Source: Bryobacterales bacterium (GTDB taxonomy: Bacteria; Acidobacteriota; Terriglobia; Bryobacterales; Bryobacteraceae). Taken from it: a stretch of 26,337 bases of DNA. A program made the position numbers and the translations under genes. The notes under the pieces are model-generated. The model was not told the DNA's origin. It saw only the letters and a program-made list of their open reading frames with translations, and did not search any database. Of this stretch, positions 1 through 8,314 are shown piece by piece. Each line of letters opens with the position of its first letter. The first letter of the stretch is position 1. The DNA lies in NCBI GenBank assembly GCA_003142355.1, contig PLMF01000269.1, positions 4,326 to 30,662 of the forward strand. The letters are read 5' to 3'.

Positions 1-900
1 GACGCCATCAATTTCGAGCCGCCCGAGGAAGCCCGCAACAAGATCTTCTTCGACAACCTGACGCCCCTCTACCCCAACGAGCGCGTCAAGCTGGAAACCG
101 TCAAGGAGAACTATTCCGGCCGCGTGATGGACCTGCTGACACCCCTCGGGAAGGGACAGCGCGGCTTGATCGTTTCGCCCCCGCGCACCGGCAAGACCAT
201 GCTCCTGCAGAGCATCGCCAACTCCATCACCACCAACCACCCCGAGATCACTCTCATTGTGCTGCTCATCGACGAGCGTCCCGAGGAAGTCACCGACATG
301 CAGCGCAGCGTGCGCGGCGAGGTGATCAGCTCCACCTTCGACGAGCCCGCCACGCGCCACGTGCAGGTGGCCGAGATGGTGATCGAGAAGGCCAAGCGGC
401 TGGTGGAGCACAAGCGCGACGTGGTGATCCTGCTCGATTCCATCACCCGCCTGGCGCGCGCCTACAACACCATCGTTCCGCCCTCCGGCAAGGTGCTCTC
501 GGGCGGCGTGGATTCGAACGCCTTGCAGCGCCCCAAGCGTTTCTTCGGCGCGGCGCGCAACATCGAGGAAGGCGGCTCGCTGAGTATTGTGGCGACGGCC
601 CTGATCGACACCGGAAGCCGCATGGACGACGTGATTTTCGAGGAGTTCAAAGGCACCGGCAACATGGAAATCCACCTCGAGCGCAAGCTCGTGGATAAGC
701 GCGTATTCCCCGCCATCGACATCAACAAGAGCGGCACGCGCAAGGAAGAGCTGCTGCTCCCCAAGGAGGAGCTCAACCGCGTCTGGATTCTGCGCAAGGT
801 GCTGAACCCGCTCTCCCCGGTGGAAACCATGGAGCTGCTTCTCGACAAGCTGGGCAAAACCCGCAGCAACGCCGAATTCCTAGGCTCCATGAGTGGGTAG
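1..900 (+). CDS. rho: Transcription termination factor Rho (5'-truncated by window)
   Basis: The frame is open from base 1 and encodes the last 299 residues of Rho, the hexameric RNA-dependent ATPase that ends untranslated transcripts. Visible are the P-loop SPPRTGKT (window residues 59-66), the Walker B stretch [14 protein letters not shown], the Q/R-loop region around [20 protein letters not shown], and the conserved C-terminal sequence that runs to [11 protein letters not shown]. The N-terminal RNA-binding (CSD-like) domain lies upstream of the window. The stop at 898-900 is at the expected C-terminal position, so the 3' end is complete. No T-rich hairpin follows; a REP-like fragment begins 9 bases downstream. 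Identification is firm from continuous family identity. Confidence 0.98.
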   Translation, partial: DAINFEPPEEARNKIFFDNLTPLYPNERVKLETVKENYSGRVMDLLTPLGKGQRGLIVSPPRTGKTMLLQSIANSITTNHPEITLIVLLIDERPEEVTDMQRSVRGEVISSTFDEPATRHVQVAEMVIEKAKRLVEHKRDVVILLDSITRLARAYNTIVPPSGKVLSGGVDSNALQRPKRFFGAARNIEEGGSLSIVATALIDTGSRMDDVIFEEFKGTGNMEIHLERKLVDKRVFPAIDINKSGTRKEELLLPKEELNRVWILRKVLNPLSPVETMELLLDKLGKTRSNAEFLGSMSG

Positions 901-908
901 GTAGCGCC

Positions 909-1071
909 GTGGGGCAGGCGGCCCTCCCCGGCCTTCGTTCGAACGCTTCGCTGGTACTATGCCGTGGTGCGACTCCCCGCTGCCGTTCGCCCCACCGGTC
1001 CGTCGTCTCACAGCCGCGGATGGCAACAGGGTCTCTCGGTTCTCGCGGGCCCAGAGGGTGCCCCGTCTGTC
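909..1071. repeat. REP-like repeat split into two arms by about 128 bp
   Basis: Bases 909-921 read GTGGGGCAGGCGG, and bases 1050-1071 read CCCAGAGGGT followed by GCCCCGTCTGTC. These match, in order, the two halves of the reverse complement of the compact element at 19424-19460, where the halves abut (GTGGGGCAGGCGG then ACCCAGAGGGT). Here about 128 bases separate them. That insert contains a 10-bp palindrome CGTTCGAACG at 936-945 but no coding potential I trust. The region is the intergenic space between rho and the downstream minus-strand lipoprotein gene. Confidence 0.45.
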
Positions 1072-1089
1072 AACGCAGCGACCTGATGG

Positions 1090-1392
1090 CTACCGCCAGT
1101 AGCCACGGCGAAACGTCCAGCCGCGGTGCGTCTGCGACCAAGAGCCCGGCACCCAGACGGCTCGCGGGCGGGGCGGGCGAACCCAGCGGCCGCCCACCCA
1201 GGACCAGTTGCCGGCGCGCGATTCCCAGAATCCGTCGGTCCAGACATAGCCTGGGCCGGGGGCCACACCGGCCATTCCGTATCTGGGCGGCGGAGGCGGG
1301 CCGTACCGCACGGCATAACCGCCGTCCACGGCGCAAGCGCTCAGAATTGTGCCCAGCAGCACAGAGGCGAGGGGCAGCAGCTTCCGTTTCAT
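1090..1392 (-). CDS. WXXGXW-repeat lipoprotein
   Basis: This 100-residue protein begins MKRKLLPLASVLLGTILSAC, a lipoprotein signal with lipobox LSAC (Cys20). After a proline-rich spacer (YGPPPPPRYG) it carries the six-residue repeat W-x-x-G-x-W: WTDGFW, WVGGRW and WVPGSW, with a final degenerate unit ending RRGYW. This is the signature of the WXXGXW / YXWXGP family of small envelope proteins, whose biochemical role is not established. The ATG at 1392 follows a GGGAGGT ribosome-binding site with a 9-base spacer. It is a single gene on the minus strand; the next minus-strand gene upstream starts at 2168 and ends at 1503. Location is inferred to be an outer or inner membrane leaflet. Confidence 0.8.
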   Translation of the reverse strand: MKRKLLPLASVLLGTILSACAVDGGYAVRYGPPPPPRYGMAGVAPGPGYVWTDGFWESRAGNWSWVGGRWVRPPRPRAVWVPGSWSQTHRGWTFRRGYWR

Positions 1393-1502
1393 CTCGTTCT
1401 TACCTCCCTGTGCAGTGGAACGCGGGGCGCGGAATGCGCGTTGCGGGTCTGAATTGAAGTTAATGTTATGGCTTGTTAAGGAGTCTTCGCGCTGGCGAGG
1501 CG

Positions 1503-2168
1503 CTATGGCTGGAGCGCCAGGGTGGCCTTTCCCGCGGGACCCTCGTAGATCAGCTCGACCGAATGGATGCCCTTGGCCCCGCCGCGGTACTGGAAGTAAA
1601 TCAGTCCCGCCTGGGGAAGGGGCCGGTCGCCTTCCGGAAGCGTGGCCTTTTGAACGCGCTGTGCCATCGCGCGCTGTACCTCTATCGGGATCTTGACTGG
1701 TGGGGGCGGCCCCTCGGCCTCGCCCTGCCCACCGCCGCCGCCCAAGCTGGTTTTCGATTTCGATTTGGCTGGTTCAGGCGGTGCCCACTCAGGATCTTTG
1801 ACCGAGCTGAGCACCATCCCGAATGGCCGGGTGGGCAAGGGGGCTTTCTTGCCGTTGATGCGGAGCGAGAAGTCGTCGGCGGATATCTTCATGCGCGCGT
1901 CCGGCGGACCGAACAACCCCATTTCGACCACCACAAAGTCTTCCGTGGAGAGGGGACCTTGCGGCGTGGGGACCGAGTGTCCCTTGAACTCGGCCGCAAC
2001 CGTCACGGCGCCCGCCTGAACCTGGGCCTGGTAATCGGCCGGAGTCGCTCGAGGCGGCAGGCCCTTGGCTTCGATTGGCGCGCCCTTGGCGGGGGTGTCC
2101 TGCCCTTGTGCACACAGGCAGATGGCGGCGCTCAGGACACTGATGGTTAACGCAGCGGAAAGTCGCAT
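1503..2168 (-). CDS. Secreted protein of unknown function, paralog of 18647-19378
   Basis: It has 221 residues with an N-terminal signal peptide (MRLSAALTISVLSAAICLCA). I do not recognise a named family. It shares its architecture with the protein at 18647-19378. There is an N-terminal presumed beta domain containing FVVVEMGLFGPP...ISADDFSLRINGKK (about 78-108). A glycine/proline-rich linker follows (GGGGGQGEAEGPPPP, about 143-157). The short C-terminal block LPEGDRPLPQAGLIYFQY...VELIYEGPAGKATLAL (about 177-219) matches LPEKKTDQPVSGLLYFAM...LELTYGGRENRITMRF in the paralog. The ATG at 2168 lacks a good Shine-Dalgarno. The product is probably periplasmic or surface-located. Function unknown. 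Confidence 0.75.
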   Translation of the reverse strand: MRLSAALTISVLSAAICLCAQGQDTPAKGAPIEAKGLPPRATPADYQAQVQAGAVTVAAEFKGHSVPTPQGPLSTEDFVVVEMGLFGPPDARMKISADDFSLRINGKKAPLPTRPFGMVLSSVKDPEWAPPEPAKSKSKTSLGGGGGQGEAEGPPPPVKIPIEVQRAMAQRVQKATLPEGDRPLPQAGLIYFQYRGGAKGIHSVELIYEGPAGKATLALQP

Positions 2169-2252
2169 TCCAACTAAGAAGCTAGCACAGTAGCATCGGC
2201 CGGTGGCAAGATAACAGCCGCTACAACCCTTCGGTGAGGGTGAGGGGCGCTC

Positions 2253-2264
2253 GCAGGCGCCTGC
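2253..2264. repeat. 12-bp perfect palindrome GCAGGCGCCTGC
   Basis: A perfect 12-bp palindrome lies in the 155-bp divergent region between the secreted-protein gene (starting at 2168 on the minus strand) and dusB (starting at 2324). It may be an operator or part of a decayed REP-like element, since its arm GCAGGCG resembles the GGCAGGCGG arm at 19424. The evidence is only the symmetry. Confidence 0.3.
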
Positions 2265-2323
2265 TCCGACTACCCGCAGTTCCGTTTCCCGCTGGTAACC
2301 GTTAAGATTGGTTAAGGTTGGCC

Positions 2324-3331
2324 ATGTTTCCTTTCCCCACCCACTTGTCGATCGGAGCGGTCAACATTGCTCCCGCCACGGTGCTGGCCCCCATGGCGGG
2401 CGTCACCGACACCGTTTTCCGGCGGTTCATACGCAATCTGGGCGGGTGCGGGCTGATCATGACCGAATTCACAAGCTCCCACGGCGTAAGCGCTTCGCTC
2501 GGCGCGCGCAAGCCGACCAGGACTCTGAAGTACCTGGCCTTCGATCCCGAGGAGCACCCCATTTCGGCACAGCTTTTCGGCGCCGATCCGGCCGTCATGT
2601 CGGATGCCGCGCGCGTCTGTGAGGACCTGGGGTTCGACATCCTCGACATCAACTTCGGCTGCCCGGTCAACAAAGTGGTGAAATGCAACGGCGGATCGGG
2701 GTTGCTGCGCGACCTGCCGCTGGTGGAGCGACTGCTGCGCGAGGTGCGGAAAGCCATCGCGATTCCGTTCACCATGAAGTATCGCGCCGGTTGGAACGAT
2801 GAGGAACTGGTCGCCGTGCGCATGGCGAAGCTGGCGGAGGAGTGCGGCTTGCAGGCCGTGGCGCTGCATCCGCGCACGCGGGAGCAGGGCTTTGCCGGAG
2901 CGGCCGACTGGCGGCGCATCGCGGAGGTGAAGGCGGCGGTCAAAATTCCGGTGATCGGCAACGGCGATGTGTTCACGCCGGAAGACGCCGTCCGCATGGT
3001 GCGCGAGACCAACTGCGATGCCGTCATGATTGGGCGCGCGGCGTCCGCCAATCCATGGATTTTCCGGCAGATCGGCCAGTACCTGGAGACCGGCGCGTAC
3101 GACCAGCCGAGCGAGCACGACCGCTACGACATGATGCGGCGGTATTACGCCATGCTGATGGAACACAACGAGAAGGATACGGTGGGCAAGATGAAACAGT
3201 TCGCCACTTATTTCACGCACGGCGTACGGCACGGCGGGCAGCTTCGCGCGTCGATACACCGGGCGTGTGCGGCGTCCGCCATCGTCGGATTGGTGGACGA
3301 ATTCTTCCTGGGCGAGGCGGCGGCGCGGTGA
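2324..3331 (+). CDS. dusB: tRNA-dihydrouridine synthase B
   Basis: This 335-residue FMN/NADPH-dependent enzyme reduces uridines in the D-loop of tRNA. It shows the TIM-barrel landmarks of the Dus family: LAPMAGVTDTVFRRF (about 21-35), the catalytic-cysteine block INFGCPVNKVVKCNGGSG (Cys113), MKYRAGW with the FMN-binding lysine, HPRTREQGFAGAADW, and NGDVFTPEDA and MIGRAASANPWIF for phosphate binding. I chose the ATG at 2324, which has AAGG six bases upstream; a TTG two codons earlier is possible. Its stop overlaps the rnhA start (GTGA at 3328-3331), so the two are translationally coupled. Length and motifs are normal for DusB. Confidence 0.95.
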   Translation: MFPFPTHLSIGAVNIAPATVLAPMAGVTDTVFRRFIRNLGGCGLIMTEFTSSHGVSASLGARKPTRTLKYLAFDPEEHPISAQLFGADPAVMSDAARVCEDLGFDILDINFGCPVNKVVKCNGGSGLLRDLPLVERLLREVRKAIAIPFTMKYRAGWNDEELVAVRMAKLAEECGLQAVALHPRTREQGFAGAADWRRIAEVKAAVKIPVIGNGDVFTPEDAVRMVRETNCDAVMIGRAASANPWIFRQIGQYLETGAYDQPSEHDRYDMMRRYYAMLMEHNEKDTVGKMKQFATYFTHGVRHGGQLRASIHRACAASAIVGLVDEFFLGEAAAR

Positions 3332-3774
3332 GAAAGGTCCGGCTCATCACCGATGGCTCGTGCCTGGGAAATCCCGGCCGCGGGGGCTGGGCGGCCATCC
3401 TGCGCTACGACCACCACAAGAAGGAGATGTGGGGATGTTCGCCCCATACCACCAATAACCGCATGGAGCTGACCGCCGCCATCCAGGGGCTGCGGGCGCT
3501 GCGCGAGGATTGCGAGGTGGAAGTGGTCACCGATTCCGAGTACGTGAAGAACGGGATCACCCTCTGGATTCACGCCTGGAAGCGCAAGAACTGGATGACT
3601 GCCGCCAGGAAGGCGGTGGTGAACCAGGACCTCTGGCAGGAGCTCGACGAGCTGGCGACGCGCCACAAGACCACCTGGACCTGGACCAAGGGTCACGCGA
3701 CCCACGCGGACAACAACCGCTGCGACGAGCTGGCGACGCGCGCGGCGAAAGAGCAGTCGAGCGGCAAGCAATAA
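3328..3774 (+). CDS. rnhA: Ribonuclease HI
   Basis: A 148-residue enzyme that cleaves the RNA strand of RNA-DNA hybrids. The start is GTG at 3328, within a four-base GTGA overlap with the dusB stop. All active-site residues are present: Asp9 (ITDGSCLGNPG), Glu47 (NNRMELTA), Asp69 (VTDSEYV) and Asp133 (NNRCDELA), with a catalytic-loop His in KGHATHADNN (123-126). The basic handle region (WKRKNW) is also present, as in E. coli-type RNase HI. Length is typical. The pairing with dusB looks operonic rather than functional. Confidence 0.95.
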   Translation: MRKVRLITDGSCLGNPGRGGWAAILRYDHHKKEMWGCSPHTTNNRMELTAAIQGLRALREDCEVEVVTDSEYVKNGITLWIHAWKRKNWMTAARKAVVNQDLWQELDELATRHKTTWTWTKGHATHADNNRCDELATRAAKEQSSGKQ

Positions 3775-3832
3775 TCACGTCCTGGGTGCCCTGCCCCAGA
3801 ATGGTCAGGCGCCGTTGCGCGATAATGGCGTC

Positions 3833-4684
3833 GTGACGCAACGTGCATTCGGCTGGACCGGCGTCGAAGTCCCCGTCATCGGACAAGGCACCTGGATGAT
3901 CGAAGGCCCCCGCGACAGCGAGCGGCGCGCCGTGGAGGCCCTGCGCGTGGGCATGGATCTCGGCCTCACGCACATCGACACCGCGGAGATGTACGGCAAT
4001 GGCCGCGCCGAGAAACTCACCGGCGAAGCGATCGCCGGGCGCCGCGATGAGGTCTTCTTGGTCAGCAAAGTCCTGCCCTCGAACGCCAGCTACGACGGCA
4101 CGCTGCGCGCTTGCGAGCGGAGCCTCGCCAAGCTCGGCACGGACCACCTCGACCTCTATCTCCTGCACTGGGAGGGCAGCTATCCGCTGGCCGACACCAT
4201 GCGCGCCATGGAGCGCCTGATCGACGAGGGCCAGATCCGTTTCGCCGGAGTCAGCAACTTCGACGTTCCGCAAGTGAAAGCCGCCCAGGCCGCGTTGCGC
4301 CACCAGAAGCTGGCAGCGAACCAGGTTCTCTACCACCTGCGCGACCGCGGTATCGAGCGCAAGCTGATCCCGTATTGCCAGGAGCGCCAGATCGCGGTGG
4401 TGGCCTACTCGCCCTTCGGACACGAAGCGCTCCCGCGCCTGGATTCCCCAGCCGGCCGTGTGCTGGCGGAAGTTGCGCAACGCAACGGACGCACGGTCCG
4501 GCAGGTCATCCTCAACTTCCTCACGCGCTTCCCGGATGTCTTTACGATTCCGAAAGCCGGCCAGCCCGAGCACACGCGCGAGAATGCCGGCGGCTCGGGC
4601 TGGACGCTTTCACCCGCAGATATTGCCGCCCTCGACCGCGCTTTCCCCGCGCCCAATCACGACGTCCCCCTGGGGATGCTCTAG
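3833..4684 (+). CDS. Aldo/keto reductase family oxidoreductase
   Basis: From the GTG at 3833 the protein has 283 residues; a TTG at 3815 would add six. It is an NADPH-dependent aldo/keto reductase with the complete catalytic tetrad: Asp49 and Tyr54 (HIDTAEMYG), Lys79 (LVSKVLP) and His112 (LYLLHWEG). Also present are the barrel motifs GVSNFDV and IPKAGQPEHTREN, the latter being the cofactor phosphate-binding segment. The sequence resembles the short soluble AKRs often called YdhF/YafB-like or diketogulonate-reductase-like; the substrate cannot be read from sequence. No Shine-Dalgarno is obvious at either start. A decayed hydrolase begins 13 bases after its stop. Confidence 0.88.
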   Translation: MTQRAFGWTGVEVPVIGQGTWMIEGPRDSERRAVEALRVGMDLGLTHIDTAEMYGNGRAEKLTGEAIAGRRDEVFLVSKVLPSNASYDGTLRACERSLAKLGTDHLDLYLLHWEGSYPLADTMRAMERLIDEGQIRFAGVSNFDVPQVKAAQAALRHQKLAANQVLYHLRDRGIERKLIPYCQERQIAVVAYSPFGHEALPRLDSPAGRVLAEVAQRNGRTVRQVILNFLTRFPDVFTIPKAGQPEHTRENAGGSGWTLSPADIAALDRAFPAPNHDVPLGML

Positions 4685-4697
4685 AACGGACTCACCC

Positions 4698-5485
4698 ATG
4701 CCGAGACTCGTCTGCTTCATGTTGTTGTTCCGGTTGACGCTGGCCGCGCAGCCACGGGACCTGACGGGCCTGTGGCTAGGTGAGTTGCACACCGGGCCGG
4801 CCGCCCTTCACCTGGTTCTGCGCGTGCAAAAAGACGGCGGCGTGCTCGAGAGCGTCGAGCAGAGGGCCAAGCTGCCGATTCGCAAGCTCGATGTCGAGGG
4901 CCGGACGATCGGGTTACGGGCGTCAAGCTCGCGGGCCCGCTGACGTACCCCAAATCCCGCGGCCCTTTCCCGGCGGCGTTTCTCATAGCCGGCTCCGGTG
5001 GCCACGATCGCGACGAATCGTACATGGGGCACGCGCCGTTTCTGGTGCTCTCCGACTACCTGACGCGGCTCGGATTCGCCGTGCTGGCGGGCATCGAGTT
5101 TTTGAAGAGTCGCAAGGAGATCGACCCCGCCCGCATCGGCCTCATGGGACACAGCGAGGGCTGCGCCATCGCATCACTCGCCGCGGCAAAAGCCGGGCAG
5201 GCGGCGTTCGTCGTGCTGATGGCAGGCGGCGGCGCGCCCGGCGACCGCGTTTTGCTCCAGCAGGATTCCGAGTCCGCACGCGCCTCGGGCGCAGCGGAAG
5301 CCAAGATCAAGCAGGATCTCGACACGGAGGCCAGACTGTACGAAGTGGTCCGCCGCGAAAAGGACACGGCAGCGGCGGAAAAGCGCGTGCGCGGATTGCT
5401 GGGATCGGCCCCCGGCGCGGTTGGCGAATATGCGCGGACCGAAGAAACCATCGCCCCAGCGGCCCTGGACGCGATCGGCAACTAG
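4698..5485 (+). pseudogene. Decayed secreted alpha/beta hydrolase
   Basis: The 5' part (4698-4943) encodes a signal peptide (MPRLVCFMLLFRLTLAA) and the start of the lipocalin-like N-terminal region seen in secreted Acidobacteriota hydrolases (DLTGLWLGEL...). Around 4910 the homology jumps to another frame. From about 4913 that frame reads VTGVKLAGPLTYPKSRGPFP, then the hydrolase core: IAGSGGHDRDESYMGHAPF and nucleophile elbow GLMGHSEG. Between AVL and AGIEFLKS (near 5091) the roughly 28 residues normally containing RYDDRGVGKS are missing in frame. The C terminus stops at 5485, before the segments that would supply the catalytic Asp and His. So one frame-breaking deletion, one in-frame deletion and one 3' truncation affect the same gene. 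A sequencing or assembly error cannot be excluded for the frame break. Confidence 0.7.
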
Positions 5486-5535
5486 CTCTCGCGCAACACA
5501 CTTCGGAATTGAAGTCCAGGGTGAAAGCCGCCGCC

Positions 5536-6900
5536 TCACACCACGTACGGTTTGCGGTAGGGCTGGCGCGTGATCAACTTGTCGGCTTCCGGGTCGCCGG
5601 TGAAGCGCGGGCCCGGCCCCAGATTGAGCTTGTGTCCGGTGCGGTAGCTGATGTTGGCCAGGTGGCACAGACCGGCGCTGAAGTGCGCGTTGGAAATCGG
5701 GTCGTGAAGATCCTTGACGTTTCGTGAGCGGCAGGCCGCCAGGAAGTTTTCCATGTGCAGGCTCGTGCCGTCGCTTCCCGGACCGCGCTCGGGCCGCTCT
5801 TCCATCACCAGTTCGCTGCTCTCGCCCTTGTACGCCTGGAACCCCTGGTCACCCATCGACGCCCAGCCTTCGCTTCCGTAAAAAAGATTGCCGATGGTGA
5901 CGTTGTTGGGAGTGCTGGCGGGGTTGGCGTTGGCGGCGGGAGGGCCGGCCGGTGCTCCGCGACCACCTCGGCGCACCGGCGTGCCTTCGCCGCCGGTCAG
6001 GATGCCGCGCACCTCGAACACGATCTCGCGCCCGCCGTAATCGTAGCTGGCGAGCTGCGTGTTGGGCGTCTCCTGATCGTCGTCATAAGCGTACTTGCCG
6101 CCGCTCGATAACGCGCTCTTGGGCCACTCGGGGTCGCCCAAACCCCACCGGCAGATACCGATCTCATGCACGCCCTGGTTGCCGATATCGCCGTTGCCGG
6201 TGTCCCAGAACCAGTGCCAGTTGTACTTGAAACGCAATTCGTTGAACGGACGCAGGGGCGCGGGCCCCAGGAACAAATCCCAGTTCACACCCGGCGGCAC
6301 GGGGCTGTCCGCCTTGTGACCGATCGACTGGCGGCGCTTGAAGCACAGCCCCTTGGCCAGGTAGATCTTACCGATCAGGCCGCCCTGCATGGCCTCGATC
6401 GCCCTGATCTTGAAAGGCATGCTGCGGTGCTGCGATCCGATCTGCACCATGCGCTTGGTTTCATTGGCCACCTGCGCCATCCGCAGGCCTTCATAGATGT
6501 TGTAGCAGGCCGGCTTCTCGGAGTAGACATCCTTGCCCGCCTGACACGCCCAGATGGTGGCCAGTGCGTGCCAGTGGTTGGGCGTCGCAATCGAGACGGC
6601 GTCGATGCCGGGGTCGGCGAACGCCTCCCGCATGTCCTCGAATTCCTTGGCCTTCTCGCCGCTGGTGATTTTCTGGAGGGTCGCCTGGGCCCTCTCCCGG
6701 GCAGCCTGGTCGATGTCGCAGAGCCCGGCCACTCGCGCGTCGGCGAGGCGCGGGTATGCATTCAAGTGATTCGTACCCCGGCCACCGAGGCCTATGATGG
6801 CCACGTTGATCTTGTCGTTTGCGCCCCAAACGCGCGTTGCGGCGGCGGCTGTCAGCGCGCCGAGGAAGAACCTGCGGGAAGTCGGATCAAACACAGACAT
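5536..6900 (-). CDS. Tat-exported Gfo/Idh/MocA family oxidoreductase
   Basis: This 454-residue protein has a twin-arginine leader (SRRFFLGALTAAAA) and is probably exported folded with its nucleotide cofactor. The Rossmann fold follows: VAIIGLGGRGTNH (binding NAD(P)), CDID, ATPNHWHA and the family catalytic lysine motif YSEKPACYN. The C-terminal alpha/beta domain carries NQGVHEIGICRWGLG. A glycine/alanine/proline-rich insert (GGRGAPAGPPAANANP, about residues 316-331) interrupts the C-terminal domain and is likely a surface loop. Substrates of these secreted members are usually sugars or polyols, but none can be assigned. It stands alone, with convergent neighbours at its 3' end. Confidence 0.92.
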   Translation of the reverse strand: MSVFDPTSRRFFLGALTAAAATRVWGANDKINVAIIGLGGRGTNHLNAYPRLADARVAGLCDIDQAARERAQATLQKITSGEKAKEFEDMREAFADPGIDAVSIATPNHWHALATIWACQAGKDVYSEKPACYNIYEGLRMAQVANETKRMVQIGSQHRSMPFKIRAIEAMQGGLIGKIYLAKGLCFKRRQSIGHKADSPVPPGVNWDLFLGPAPLRPFNELRFKYNWHWFWDTGNGDIGNQGVHEIGICRWGLGDPEWPKSALSSGGKYAYDDDQETPNTQLASYDYGGREIVFEVRGILTGGEGTPVRRGGRGAPAGPPAANANPASTPNNVTIGNLFYGSEGWASMGDQGFQAYKGESSELVMEERPERGPGSDGTSLHMENFLAACRSRNVKDLHDPISNAHFSAGLCHLANISYRTGHKLNLGPGPRFTGDPEADKLITRQPYRKPYVV

Positions 6901-6940
6901 TTCTCCTCACCGGAGCCGATTATATCAAAGGGCCGGGGGT

Positions 6941-7747
6941 CTATCGCGAGGCTGTGGCCTTGAAGAACGTGTAACAGAAGGTCCCGCCGGGCTCCGTCGC
7001 ACGGTACAGATCCGCGATGCCTCTCTCCCACGTGCGTGGATCGACGATCCCGAGCGAGAGCGCCTGATCGCGGACTCCTTCCACCATGGCGATGAACGTG
7101 TTCTTGGAGAAGCCCTCCACCAGATCGGGCCGGCTGTCGTCCACATAGACCATCCGCGGGCTAACCCGCACGTCGCGGAACCCGGCCTCCGTGAGCAGCG
7201 GATAAAGCCGCCGGCCAATGAGAGCGTCACCGGCGAAGCGGGCTTGGACATCCACCAGGCACTGGACGGCCCGCGAGGCGTCCGGCGTCCGCGGATGGCA
7301 ATACCAGGACCCGTGGTCGCCCTCAATCACCGTGATCGTCTGGCCGCGGCGCAGAACCCGCTTCATGGCTCTGAGAGCCGCGGCCGGCTCCGCCACGTGC
7401 TCCAGCAGGAAGCAGAGGAAGACATGGTCGAAGTGCTCTTCGCCAAAAGGCAGGTCAAACAGGTTCGCCGTCCGGAACTCGACGTTCTGGTGGCCCGCCG
7501 CCGCCGTCCGCGCACGGGCCTGTTCGAGCGAGGCGGCCGAGATGTCTACGGCCACAATCCGTGCCCCCGGATTTCGCGCAGCGAGAAGAACCGTCTGCGC
7601 CCCCGTGCCGCAGCCGCACTCGAGCACCAGGCTCCCCGGCGGGTACACGGTGTCGTGGTGAAGCAGTTCGCTCAGCGTGTTGGCCTGGTCGGCCAGGCGA
7701 TCCGCCTCGCGGGCGGAGTAGCCGTGAACGTATGGGACTTCGGTCAT
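6941..7747 (-). CDS. Class I SAM-dependent methyltransferase
   Basis: The ATG at 7747 overlaps the stop of the upstream phosphatase gene by four bases (ATGA), giving 268 residues. Motif I is LVLECGCGTGAQTVLLAARN, followed by the acidic residue of motif II in IVAVDIS, motif post-II NLFDLPFGEEHFDHVFLCF and LLEHVAEP (motif III region). This is the layout of UbiE/Methyltransf_11-type enzymes. The C-terminal third (GDHGSWYCHPRTPDA...) resembles small-molecule methyltransferases, but the substrate is unknown. Coupling to a secreted phosphatase-like protein does not suggest one. Confidence 0.88.
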   Translation of the reverse strand: MTEVPYVHGYSAREADRLADQANTLSELLHHDTVYPPGSLVLECGCGTGAQTVLLAARNPGARIVAVDISAASLEQARARTAAAGHQNVEFRTANLFDLPFGEEHFDHVFLCFLLEHVAEPAAALRAMKRVLRRGQTITVIEGDHGSWYCHPRTPDASRAVQCLVDVQARFAGDALIGRRLYPLLTEAGFRDVRVSPRMVYVDDSRPDLVEGFSKNTFIAMVEGVRDQALSLGIVDPRTWERGIADLYRATEPGGTFCYTFFKATASR

Positions 7748-8271
7748 TGCCCACAGCCCGCGTAGCGCAGCGTGACCAACGTAGCCTGGTTCGGATGCGT
7801 GAGGGTGGCGACGAACAGGCGGTCGTACTCGCCGTCGCTGATGGGCGGCACGCTTCCCCCGCCCAGCAGCTTGATGATATCCGGCACGGTGTTGGAGTGT
7901 CCCACGACCAAAACCACTTCGTCCGGCGCTCCCGCTCGCAGCTTCGCCACCAGGCCCTCGGTGTCCTTGGCCGGAACCACCTCCGGACGAATGTGGAGCT
8001 TCGTCGCCAGCGGCTCGGCCGTTTGCTGGGTGCGTGCTACCTCGCTGGTGTAGATGCGCTTCACGTTGGCATCGGCCAGCATACGCGCCAGCGCCTCGGC
8101 GCGGCATCGTCCGGCTTCGCTAATCCCCACGTCCGCGCCCATGCCGCCGGCCCGTTCGGCATGGCGCACCAGGATCACCGTCTTAGCCGGCTGGGCCGCG
8201 AACGCGAAACTCCACGCCGCCAACAAGACTGGCAGCGCCCACGGGCGGACCCTGGAGAGACTGTTTGGCAT
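7744..8271 (-). CDS. Secreted histidine phosphatase superfamily protein (SixA/phosphoglycerate-mutase-like)
   Basis: A 175-residue protein with signal peptide (VRPWALPVLLAAWSFAFAAQ) followed by the phosphohistidine motif VILVRHAER (His37). Further family residues are the basic motif around TSEVARTQQTA and the second catalytic His in VLVVGHSNTVPDII. The family transfers phosphate through the RHG/RHA histidine; the exported location argues against an intracellular SixA role. I chose the ATG at 8271 because GGTGA lies five bases upstream; an adjacent ATG at 8274 is also possible. It forms a two-gene operon with the methyltransferase and is divergent from the beta-lactamase-family gene. Confidence 0.85.
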   Translation of the reverse strand: MPNSLSRVRPWALPVLLAAWSFAFAAQPAKTVILVRHAERAGGMGADVGISEAGRCRAEALARMLADANVKRIYTSEVARTQQTAEPLATKLHIRPEVVPAKDTEGLVAKLRAGAPDEVVLVVGHSNTVPDIIKLLGGGSVPPISDGEYDRLFVATLTHPNQATLVTLRYAGCGQ

Positions 8272-8290
8272 CATGTTCACCACTCTACTG

Positions 8291-8314
8291 CACCGGCGGG
8301 CTCTGCCGCCGGTG
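8291..8314. promoter_or_regulatory. GC-rich inverted repeat in divergent intergenic region
   Basis: CACCGGCGG at 8291-8299 and CCGCCGGTG at 8306-8314 form a perfect 9-bp inverted repeat with a 6-base centre. It lies in the 71-bp gap between the starts of the histidine phosphatase (minus, 8271) and the beta-lactamase-family gene (plus, 8343). No T-run follows, so a terminator is unlikely. It could be an operator or a hairpin in a leader transcript. Only the symmetry supports it. Confidence 0.4.

Noticed and set aside
909..1457. A 182-codon plus-strand open frame downstream of rho
   Set aside because: It runs mostly antisense to the well-supported WXXGXW lipoprotein, has an Arg/Ser/Pro-rich composition typical of a shadow frame in GC-rich DNA, and shows no family features.
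2312..3259. A 315-codon minus-strand frame opposite dusB
   Set aside because: The complementary dusB frame has all Dus motifs; the antisense frame is rich in His/Arg and has no recognisable domain.
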